64,000 bases of DNA from Brachionus plicatilis (lineage: Eukaryota; Rotifera; Eurotatoria; Ploima; Brachionidae): the NCBI GenBank assembly GCA_010279815.1, contig QEOQ01000226.1, positions 2,855,219 through 2,919,218 of the forward strand, in the 5' to 3' direction. Shown here one piece after another: positions 21,103-32,200 of this stretch (position 1 is its first letter; each line of letters starts with the position of its first letter). Position numbers and translations under genes: made by a program. The notes below the pieces were generated by a model that had not been told where the DNA came from, made no database searches, and was given only the letters and a program-made list of their open reading frames with translations.

Positions 21103-24100
21103 ATGAATCAAACTAAAGGTAAATTTAAGATATTTTATTACTGGAACTTTTTTTAATTTTTTCAGTTTTATCTTCGGAAGACTTTAATGAGGAATATTTT
21201 GACTTTGACACTTCGTTGAGTGATATTGGCGAAACAATTTCGCTCTATGAGTACGATTATAACGATCAAAGGTAATTTAGGTTAAAATTCTGTAAACTGA
21301 CTTTTCTTTAATTAATTTTTTCCAAGTCAAAATTCTAAAAGGTTAACTTGGGAAGAATGGTATATTAAGAAAAAGCTTGAAAAATTTAGAAATGAGAAAA
21401 AAATGCAAAACGATATGAAAAATGTAAGTAAAAAAAATATTTTTAATTTAACTCTAATCAAAATTGAAATTATTTTTTTTAAATTACCTACAAAAATAAA
21501 TTTTTTTAAATTTCAAAATTTTAAAAGAGGTTCTTTAGCTTAATATTTAATCTAAGGTTTTATCTCGACAAGGAGGTTATCTTAAGAATAATGTTTTAAA
21601 ATAACAAATACTTAAAATAAGTTTAAAATTTGGAATTTAAATTTAAATTTAAATAAAGATTTTAAAGCTGAAAATTTTTGAAAACGTATTTATTTTCATT
21701 AGAATTATTTTATTTAAATTGAGTGGTTAAATATTTTACTTTAAAAAATTCTTTATTTATTATCAGTAATTAATTGTGGTAGTAGTGGTAGTAGTGGTAG
21801 TAGTGGTAGTAGTGGTAGTAGTGGTACTAATAGTAGTAGCAATATTCAGAGTTGTTTAAAAGTTTCAAGTCAAGCCAATGACCTCAAAAAGTCCATTAAA
21901 ATTTAAAAAAAAACATTCAAAATTCATTAAAAAAAATTTAAAAGTTCGAACTTTAAAATTTTTTTTTTTAAATTTAAGTCCAGTTAAATTTAAGCTTTTA
22001 TTTTTTAATTTATTTTGGCAAACAAAAGTTTGAAAAGACATAAGTCTATCAGGCAGCATGGCTACCTGTTAACTTTCTAATACAAATTTGACAAAGCCAT
22101 CAAGACTAAGCAAAAAAAAGTTTTTTTAATAAACAAAATATAAATATACAAAAATATTAATAAAATTAAATTAAAATAAAAAAGAATTAATAATAATGAA
22201 ATTTAATAAAAAAATTGAATTTTTCAAAAGTACTTATAAAATTCTTTACCATAAAATCTAAATTTGAGTATAAAGATTTTTTAAAAAAATAATATTTACA
22301 TTTTCAGAGAGTATTTACAAGAAATTTATCAATGAATTTTGTAAAAAAATAAAATAATTTAAATTCGCTAAATTTTCTTTTGATTGCAGATTCAACTATC
22401 TGATTTTTGTTCCTCAAGTTGTATGTAATATTTCTTACAGAATTAAGTTTTAATTGTTGAGCTAAATTAAGCGGATTTTTGAGAACAAAATTTTTAAAAG
22501 AAAAAAGACTAAGTCTTGAAAAAATTCTTTGATGAAAACTGAGCACTCTAAATTTTTTTAAAAAATTCATTGATAAATTTCTTTTAAATACTCTCTGAAA
22601 ATGTAAATATTATTTTTTTAAAAAATCTTTATACTCAAATTTAGATTTTATGGTAAAGAATTTTATAAGTACTTTTGAAAAATTCAATTTTTCAAAGTCA
22701 CTCAAATAAAAGTCCGGACTTTGAATAAAAAATGAATAAATAAAAGTCTTTGATTTGGACATTAATTTGGGACTTTCAAACAACTCTGGTAGCAGTAGTA
22801 GTAATATATACAGTATAGATATTTCTATTCCATAATTTTACACAGCGATTTGTTAAGAAAAGTTTTTATCTTTTATTATTGAATCTAAGAAATGATTGAT
22901 ATTTTGTTTTGATAATGAGTATTCGACTTTTTCCTTTCTTTTTTTTAAATACATAGCTTTATATTTGTTCAGCTTTAGATTTGTCCATTCCATAAGGAGA
23001 TCAAGGTCTATCTGAAATTCTAAAAATCTTACGTTTGGGAATTCGGAAAGACCAACTAATTTAAAGTCATCGGAAAATCGATGACAGAAACTTTTGAAGC
23101 TCTCTTTTAAGGAGATCAACGAAAATTAAAAAAATGTAAAAAAAGAATAAAAAAAAATAAAAAAATGACGAAGATTAAAAAAACATAAAAAATGTGAATC
23201 AAGCATAATTTTTTTTTTTTTAAACTGTTAATTAGCACACAAATTTTTTTTAATAAGTGTTAATACAACATAAAATTTATTTTTAATAAATGCTAATTCA
23301 CAAATAGATAAAGAAATCGCATTTTGTGATCATCAGCATTAGATTCATGGATTGCACACTTGTTTAAATAACAATGTGCAGATGTTGCTTTCAGAAATTG
23401 CTTGAAAAAATATTCAAGTTCCACCTCAATATTGACTTTGGTCAAAAAATCCAATCAATTTTGTGTTTCATTGTAAAAAGTTAAGGTTTATGTTTAAGTT
23501 AAAGTTTATTTTTTATTTTTATGTATTATTCTCTATTTTGCAGAAATAATTAATAGATTAATATTCTAGTTCCCTTTTTCAAAGTTTAAAAATTAAAAAT
23601 TTCAGTTTATGTTGTTGTTTTTTAGTTTCGCATTTTATATTTTTTTTAATCTTCGTCCGTAAAAAAAAAGCCGGAAAAATTAAAAAAATTCGAATTTCTT
23701 TTTCCATTTTGTTTTTACGAAATTTTATTTGAAATCTCATAAATTCTGGTAGATATTTTGCATTTCGATTGTGAAATTTTAATAAAAATCTGTAATTAAA
23801 ATAGATTTACTAAAATCTAGATAAATTCAAGATAAACCTCACATCAGCATTGTATATGACTGACTAAAAAACTGTTCAAAAAAAAATTTTTTTGACGATA
23901 TAATGTAAAAAATTTTTTTTTAAATACTTAGTGTTTTTTTTTCATAATTCAATTAGATAAATTAAATACCAAGTTAAACTGAACTGAATTAATCGAATTA
24001 ATTATTTTAATTTAAACAATCGTTTAAATTGATTATTTCTTTAAATATTTACAAATAAATTTAAAAATGGTTCGATAGAGGAACATAATCACATTTCAAT

Positions 24101-25975
24101 CAAAAATATTTTTAAGAATTTTTAACAATTTTTTGACTTACGTTAAGAATATTCTTAGTTCTTAGAAATCTTAGATCTTAGAAGTTTTCTAAGAAAAAAA
24201 AATTTAAGATTCTTAGATGTTTAACTTCTAAGAACATCTAAGAACAACTAAGAATTCTTAAATATTTTTTTTTAAATGACAAAAATGTTCTTTCTTTTTA
24301 TACTAAAATAAAATATATTTGAGTCAATCAGATTCTTATTTTTTTAAACTTTACTTTTTATAACGTTCGACTGTCTTAGATTAGAACGATTTATTACTCC
24401 AATTTTGGCGCAAAAATTATTTTGTTTAAAGTTTGAATATTTTGTAAAAAAGGATAATAATTTTTTAAGTTGTGATTTTTTTCTAATTTTTGCGCCAAAA
24501 TTGGAGTAATTAATCGTTCTAATCTAAGACAGTCGAACGTTATAAAAAGTAAAGTTTAAAAAAAGAAGAATCTGATTGACTCAAATATATTTTATTTTAG
24601 TATAAAAAGAAAGAACATTTTTGTCATTTAAAAAAAAATATTTAAGAATTCTTAGTTGTTCTTAGATGTTCTTAGAAGTTAAACATCTAAGAATCTCAAA
24701 TTTTTTTTTCTTAGAAAACTTCTTAGATCTAAGATTTCTAAGAACTAAGAATATTCTTAACGTAGGTAATTTTTTGAAGATTTAATTTTGATTTTTTTAA
24801 TTAGTTAAATTTAATTGACAGTTGATACTAAACTAAAAAAAATCTTGAATTTTATCATGAAAATTATGATAAAAAGTCATGGACATGTTCATGGTCGCAA
24901 AAAATTTTATTTGAAAACATATCATTGAATTAGCATGTCGTGGTAAAGGCATCCAAACAAAATTACCAGAATACTCTACAGAAAGTTAGATTGACAACCA
25001 TGAAAATTTCGAACCTGTAGCAAAACAAGCAAAAAAAAAGCGAGAAAGATCTGCAGGTTGAAAAAAAAAAAACAAAAGATTCTAAATAAACTTGCTCAAA
25101 AATAAAAAAAAAAAGGTTTTACAGAAAATACATATTTTTTGATTTTTAATTAAACATGTATTTGTTTAAAATATTTCAAATTAAATTAAAATTTTTGTTA
25201 AATCATTTTTAAATGGCGATAATTGAGTTCTGAGCTGAATTTAAAGGAACCATAGTCCCACAGTTTCCCTGTTAGCCAGTCGCACAGGCAAGATTAAAAA
25301 AGATTTAAAAAAAGATTCCAATATTACTAATATATCAATAATTCAAAAAATATTTAATTTTTTACACTAATTAAATTTTCATTCATTTCTTTTGAATTTT
25401 ACTTAGTTAAATATTCTGAATGATTTAAAAGTCAATTGATTTTAAATTTAAATATTTCTAAAGAAAATTTCGTCGAATAATAAGTATGGAAAGTTAACCG
25501 AAGAAGAAAAGAATAAAAAATTAATGGAATGGCTGAAAAAAAAACTTGAAGAGAAAAAAAAATTGGAGGAAAAATTGAAAAAAGTTCAAGAGGAAAACAA
25601 ACAAAGAGTAATCACAAAAATATTTTGAAATAAATTTAAACAATTTTTTTAAAGAAAGAGAAAAAAGAAAATGAAAAAAAAAAATTTGATGAAAAATTTC
25701 AGCAATGGCTGGAAGACTTGAAGAAGAAAGAAAATGAAGAAAAAGAAAGAAGAAGAGAACAGGAACAAAAGAGAAAAGAAAACGAGGAAAGAGAGAAAAT
25801 CAGAAAAGCCGAAGCGGAAAAAAGACTGAAAGAAAATAAAAAAGAACTGCTTAAAGTCCGGCCTTTAGCCAAGCGAGAAGGCGTAGCTATTGTCAATGGA
25901 AAAACACGAAATTTTTTTGACTGGTCAACTAGTCCAAATCCTAGTTTCATTAACAAAAACGAATGGAAAAATTAA
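21103..25975 (+). CDS. CCDC34: coiled-coil protein CCDC34-like
   Basis: Five exons: 21103-21118, 21166-21271, 21327-21423, 25485-25607, 25655-25975; 220 aa. The start is acidic (SSEDFNEEYFDFDTSLSD). It is followed by RLTWEEWYIKKKLEKF, like the SPWEEWFIGKEKEL block of CCDC34. A long charged coiled coil carries two repeats of the -(F/E)xxWL- type (LMEWLKKKLEEKKK, FDEKFQQWLEDLKKK). The end has the family pattern VRPLAKREGVAIVNGKTRNF then W...NPSFINKNEW. CCDC34 is associated with sperm flagella/cilia in vertebrates; the biochemical role is unknown. Human is ~370 aa, so this is a compact version. The first coding exon has only five codons. Intron 3 is 4.06 kb and is packed with transposons (see separate entries); the other introns are 47-55 bp. 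The exon 4 acceptor (AATAATAAG) lacks a pyrimidine tract and is the least certain junction. Confidence 0.75.
21777..21838 (+). repeat. GTAGTG trinucleotide/hexanucleotide microsatellite
   Basis: About five GTAGTG-type hexamers followed by TAGTAG variants. A CAGAGTTG element begins nine bases later, and a related GGTAGCAGTAGTAGTAATA tract flanks its other end at 22788, suggesting insertion into or beside the microsatellite. Confidence 0.8.
21847..22788. repeat. family-3 CAGAGTTG element split by a nested insertion
   Basis: Left end CAGAGTTGTTTAAAAGT at 21847; right end ACTTTCAAACAACTCTG at 22788. Interior words (AAGTCCGGACTT, AAGTCTTTGA) match the other copies. Most of the ~940 bp is foreign: the inverted repeat 22207-22690 lies inside. 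Confidence 0.65.
22207..22690. repeat. nested inverted-repeat element
   Basis: The left arm (about 22210-22330) contains AAATTTGAGTATAAAGATTT and the right arm (about 22562-22690) its complement. More than 110 bp pair nearly perfectly. The short minus-strand ORF across it is not a gene. Confidence 0.7.
22853..23119 (-). pseudogene. LINE reverse transcriptase fragment (motif C region)
   Basis: The minus-strand frame reads FCHRFSDDFKLVGLS, then FQIDLDLLMEWTNLKLNKYK. This is the pattern around the catalytic F-(A)-DD of non-LTR RTs, with the usual Ala replaced by Ser. Only ~88 codons remain, without flanking RT motifs. Older and more AT-rich than the RT at 10761-11405. Confidence 0.6.
24141..24772. 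repeat. 632-bp near-perfect hairpin element, TA-flanked
   Basis: Begins CGTTAAGAATATTCTTAG, ends in the exact complement, and is flanked by TA on both sides. Each arm is ~285 bp with only a handful of differences, around a ~60-bp loop. Internal words: GTTCGACTGTCTTAG and CCAATTTTGGCGC. It lies in CCDC34 intron 3. No protein coding. TA duplication suggests a Tc1/mariner-like mobiliser, but that is inference. Confidence 0.85.
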
Positions 25976-26250
25976 CTCTGTAAATTATTAATTTTAGTTT
26001 ATTTAATTAAAATAATAAATTTAAAAAATCCGAATGAAAATTTTTATTCAAAACTTTTTTTAATATTCAGAATAACCGGTAGAAACATTTAACGGCAGTT
26101 TATTGCCCAAAATACTTGAGATAAATAGCCTTAAATTTATTTTAGACATTGCTAAAGATAAGAAAGCTAGATACATATTAATTTTCAAAAAAAAAAAAAA
26201 AATAAAAAAAATAAAAGCGTATCAAATTAAATTGAAATTTAAAATCAAGT
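25976..26250. other. intergenic, convergent 3' ends CCDC34 / TSC1
   Basis: 275 bp with AATAAA motifs near 26010 and a poly-A run near 26190. No gene seen. Confidence 0.5.
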
Positions 26251-29200
26251 TCAATCCCATTCACCCTCTGTCTCAAAAAAAGAACTAAACTTCAGCATTT
26301 TTAATTCATCCATGCTACTTTGCATTTGGTCGATTTTTTCCAACAATTTTGAATTAATTTCGGCCTTTTCACTCAGGTTACTTTTAAGCTTTAAAACTTC
26401 TTCCTCTAATCTCTTGTTCACTTTCATAAGAGACGTTTGAATCCGATAGTGACTCTTGATCAATTCACCCTTCATGTGGACAACTTCCATTAGCAAAGTT
26501 TGTCTTAATTCGTCAACCTCAATTGTCTAATGAAAATTTTTTTTTAAATATTTTAAAAATTTAATTTAAATTTACTTTTAAATTTAGCATTTGTGTAATT
26601 TTTTCAAGTTCAAGTCCGTGTTCATTGTGTTGTGCCAATAGGTTCCTATTTTCTATTCTTAATTGTTCTATTTCCTTTTTTTGAATTTCGATTGTTTTTT
26701 GTTGAAATTGGTACAAAGATGTTTGCTGAAAAATGGATCCGTAGGCTAAATCAATGTATTTATCGAATTGACCCTCATTGGGAAAATTTAGATCTCTACT
26801 CAGCTGGTACTTGATGGCATCTTCTTGATAAAAGGATTCAATTTTTTTCTGCGATTTTGCCATGATGAGAATTTTTTTGCGCAACAAATCAACCTTGAAA
26901 ATTAAAAATTTTGTCTTTTAAAAATAGATAATAATTTTTTTTTACTGTATAGCGCAATGATTTGACGTAATTGGCATCTATTTCATTTTTAGCTTTTAAA
27001 TTAGCTTCATTTTCAAGCTTTTGAAATAGTTTATCACATTCCTAAAGTGGTCAAGATTATAATTTTCGCTCGAAAATTCCATAAAAAGTTATCTTACCAA
27101 TGTTTTGGTTTTAACTTGCTTTTTGAGCTCTTCATTTTCGCTCAATAGGTCACCAGCTCTGCTTTCAGCTTCATCTAATTTTTTTCGTAGAGCTCTAAAT
27201 TAATCAAAAAATGTGTTTATTTGATGTAATTTTGATATAAAAATTATTAAATTAAAGGTTAATTAAAAAATTTAAATGATCATGATCATTATCAAAAATA
27301 ACTATTAAGAAAATTTTTTTTTAAATTATTTTATAAAGAACAGAGTTTTCCATTTAATTTTATTATTACTAAACTCAATTTTTATTTTTTCAACTTTTCA
27401 ATATGTAAAAATTTCGTGAACACTTTCCTAACATGGGGCTGAAAAGAAGGCTTTCGTCTTTCGGAACTGCCCAGGGTATCCACCCAAATTATTTTTTTTA
27501 ATAAAATAAAAAAAAATTAATTTTATTATCAAATCATGCTGAATTAAAATCAAAAATATTTTAGGCTGTCAGTATTTAACACAATAAATTTAGTAAAATT
27601 ACCACAAATTTATATAAAAAATCAACAAAAATTATAAATTTTTATCTCTTTCTTTTTTTTCCCAACATATTATAAATAAAACAATTAAATTATTGAAAAC
27701 ATAACACATTTAATAGATTTACAACTTGTACTTATAAATTGCAACTAAAATCATTAAAGCTCAATATATTAATTTAATTGATATCAAATTAAGTCCTCGT
27801 CCAATTAGTGGAAGAAGTAGTGGAAACCATTTCAACATATCAACGACGTATACATGGTAAAAAGTGGCAAAAAAAGTGATTTTACTCGTAATGAAGGCAA
27901 GCAATATTTATCGATTTTAGAATCAAAAAATTAGACAACATTGGATGAGATGATCTCTTCGTTAAACTCAATTAGAATAGTCAAAGTCAATCGTGAAAAT
28001 TGGAAACTAAGTTCGTGCATTTGTTCCTACTGGCTAAAAAATTATTATTGTTGTCATTCTATAGCATGTTGTTACAGGCTTAGTAATTATTTTTAAAATA
28101 AAAAAAAATTTTCTTTAAATTTATTAATATTTATTTTTTTTAGAATTGATGGACTTCAATGATATAGGCATGGATATGGTTATTACTAAAACACGGACCT
28201 CCAGTTTTTAAATAAAACACGGACCAATACTTATCTCCCCCATTAATACTATGCCATCTATCCCCCACCATTTTTCTAGTGCTAAATTTTAATTATTATT
28301 CTTTTCTTTAATTTTAAAAATAAAAAAAGTAATTATCAATGCAAATAAAATAGAAAAACACTTTTTTAAAATTTTGTCTCTTTTTTATATTTTATATTCA
28401 AATCTAAAGTGTTTAAATAAATCAGAAGAGAAAAGTTTTATATAATATTCTAACGAGCCCAAAAAAATAATATAAAAATCTCAACAATAAATAATTTTTC
28501 TATATTTTAAAATTTTAAATTAACAATAATTTAATAGAAATTATTAAATCATGCTAATGCAAAAGTTTTATTTTTGATAAAAATGGGTTCGTTAATATGG
28601 ATCGATAATTATTCCAATCAGATAATTTTCAAAAAATCAGAATTTGGTGTCAATCGATTTTTTCATTTAACTTTTACTCTAAATAAAGACAAAATTTAAA
28701 ATAAAAGTTAATTTTTAATTTTTTAATTTGACTCCACAATTTTACAAGTTTATTCCAGAAGAAATTCGAAATTATTCTAAGAATAAAAACAAGTTTTTGC
28801 GCTTACAATAATACATATAAATAAATAAAAATAAATAATAAATAAATAAATAATTACTCTTAGTTTAAAGTCAGGTTTCAAGGTTTATTCTAAAAAAAAA
28901 ATAAAAAAATTTTATAGCATGGCTTCGAAGGTATTATTTGGGTTTATATAGAATTAAACCCAAATTTTGACATTGTTCCAAGAGGAGTGGTACCGAGTTA
29001 ATAAAAATTAATTATCAATCTTTTTTTGCAATTAATCGGGGTTGTTAAGTTGGTTTCAATTCGATCATTTCAATTCAGAAAAACTTGAATAACTTTTTTA
29101 CTAAAAGAGATAATTTAGTTCTGTAAAAAGCTCAATTATAAGCAAATTTGCTTAATTCAGTAAAATAAGTCTGCAAAATACTCTGCAATTTTATGCATTT

Positions 29201-32200
29201 TGCACGCCATTAAAAAGTATTCAAATCAATTGTGCACTTACTTTGCAGAGTTTTTGCAGACATATATTTTCGGATTAAGCAAAGTTGCTTAAACATTAAG
29301 CACTTTACAGAACTAAATTATTCCTTATAGTAAAAAAGTTATACAAATTTTTCTGAATTGAAACGATCGAATTGAAATGAACTTCACAGCCCCCAATTAA
29401 TCACTTTTTTACATAAATTAATTTGTTTTGTTAATATACGAATTTTTATTTATTTATCTTGATTTTTAAAAATCTTCGAAAATTTAAGCTTTATTTTCTT
29501 TTAAAAGAAGCATCTATTGACAATAAAAAAAAAGAATCCTTTTAAAAACTTTTTATCCTTTAAAAACTATAAAGAGTCTTAAAAAAAAGAATGTACTATT
29601 TGTACTTTTTGACAAAAAAACACCATAAAGGATGTACTTTTTGTACTTTTTATTTTAAGTCAAAGATCAAATGTAAGAAGTATTTTAAGTCAAAAATCAA
29701 ATGTAAGTATTTTAGTGACATGCATAAAAGAAAAAAAAAATTTAAATTAATTAATTATAAAATGGAAAAAATTTAAAAAATGAAAAAAAAATTAAATAAA
29801 CAGAGTCTTAAAAAAAAATTATTTAAATGATAAATTGAAAAAATAAATTTGATTAATTAAAACTATCTATTTTGATTTCAAGCTTAAATGAAGGACGAAC
29901 CAAATGTGCTAAAGCTTAGATTTTGGTCGTGCGTGAAAGCTGGTAAAATTTTGAACTAGAAAAATGGTGGGGGATAAATGGCATAGGCCATTAAATTTTT
30001 TGGTTATTTTTTTTTTACTGATTAAATGGAAAAATTATTTTTTTTATGGTATTCTTACTATTTATGTTAATTTTACATATATTTGACACAAAATTAATAT
30101 TATTATTTTTTTTTATATATTTATGGATTTTTTATTATTTATGTGGAATTTTTACTAAAAATATTGTGCACAAATATTAAGAGACAATATTTTAGTCGTA
30201 ATTCATTATCTTAAAAAGAAAATAACGTAAATGTCCGATAAATATGACATGTCACTAAAACAGAGTAACCCTATTTTAGTGACATGTAATATTTGAGTGA
30301 ACACTGATTTTTAAAATTGAAATATTCGCTTTTAGTGACATGCAACAAAAAGCGAATATGAATAATATTTTCATAAAAAATAGCAATATTTATGCATATT
30401 TGCTTATTGTTGCATGTCACTAAAAGCGAATATTTCAATTTTAAAAAATCAGTGTTCACTGAAATATTACATGTCACTAAATTTGTTAGTGACATGTCAT
30501 ATTTATCGGACAATTACGTTAAAACATAAATAGTCGTTCATAACAACATGTTCATAACAACATTTTTACACCCAGATAATTAATATAAATACCCATTTAA
30601 TAATAATATATAAATAATGACGTCGAAAGACGTAATTAGAGAGTATAAAAAAACTCTGTTACAAGTAGCAATGCTTCGGCAAGCTAACCAAATAAAACTT
30701 GTGTTGTTCTACAAAAGGCAAGACTTGTCGCAGAAAAACTATAATACTATTACTAATAATTGTTGTGAAAATTAAATTTTTTTTATTTTTTAGCAAAGAA
30801 TTTGCAAAAAGGATTAATTTTTTACCAAGGTGAGCTAGGAAATCCTTAAGCCTTTCAAAGAGAAATAATAAAGTAAATTAAAAATTCTTTAAGGAATAAA
30901 AAAATACATGAAAGGAATGAGAGGATTAAGATTTCATATGATGGGGACTCATAAAAAGCTCTTAGCATAATATTTTTATTTGTAAAATATCTAAATTTCA
31001 ATCAAAATACACCTTTTTTTCTTAGCTTAAATTTAATTTGACTAAAAATAATAATTTTAAATAAAATATTCTATATTTTTTTCTTAAAATAATAAAATTT
31101 TTTGAAAACGAAATTCTCTTTTTGATAACCAAAATTTTTTAAATTTTTAATCAAATAAAAAATTGTTTACATTTTCCTGTGATACAGTGCTTTTATAAAA
31201 GGTCCAGAATCGGCTAAATTTATCAAATTTTTCATTACTTTTATCAAGTTTACATAATCTTACGTGAATATTAGTTGTAAGAACATGTGATTTTACGTAA
31301 AATTACGTTAGCTTACATTAAAAAATGTAACTTTTATTAAAATGCTTTTAAAAAATTTTTTACGTAATATTGAGCTTTTTGTATTTTTTTTAAAAAAAAA
31401 TTATTTCAAAATTTTCGAAAAACAGTCAATTTTTACATTTTTTACCAAAAATCTTTTTTTTTGGAATAATTTAACTTAAAGTTACGTTTTTCAATGTAAG
31501 CTAACGTAATTTTACGTAAAATTACATGTTCTAACCTATTAATATTCACGCAAGGTCACGTAAGCTTACTAAAAATAAAGTAAAATTACGTAATTTAGCC
31601 GATTCTGGACCTTTTATAAAAGCACTGTAACAAAAAATCAGAGTTGTAAAGTCACAAGTCTCAAGTCAAGTATAAGTCAATGATTTTTTCTTTAAGTCCA
31701 AGTCCGGAATTAAAAACAAAATTAAAAGTACGGACCTGGACTTGAATTTGGTACTTTTAAGCAACTCTGAAAAAAATGTTTTCAATTGATAGCATTACCG
31801 GTGGTACCCTGTTTGATATCATTTTTTCTTATCAACTTGTAACATAATCGGGTAGACACTCATTCGGGAATTCATTTTTGATACCACAATTTTATTTTAA
31901 AAAACACAAATAATAAAAATATATATTAAAAATAAGAAAATCCCATTTTATTTTTTTTTAATTTACAAAAATGTTTTTTATCCTCACAAAAAATTCATAT
32001 AAAAAAAATTTTTTAAACAAAAAATTTATTATTTAATCTTCCTTTTTTTCGATTTGATTGAATTTAAATATCCATACCGACTGAGTCAAAAATCAAAAAT
32101 GCTTGCCCTTGACATTTTGAAGTTAATTTTTCATTATAATAATATTTAAAGTATTTTTTTAATCAGTACAGTCGACTCTCTTTAATCCGTAACAGACGGG

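Noticed and set aside
22304..22570. 88-codon minus-strand ORF
   Set aside because: Spans the arms and loop of an inverted repeat; no protein features.
30271..30513. 80-codon minus-strand ORF
   Set aside because: Entirely within the GTGACATG palindrome, so the frame is imposed by the hairpin.
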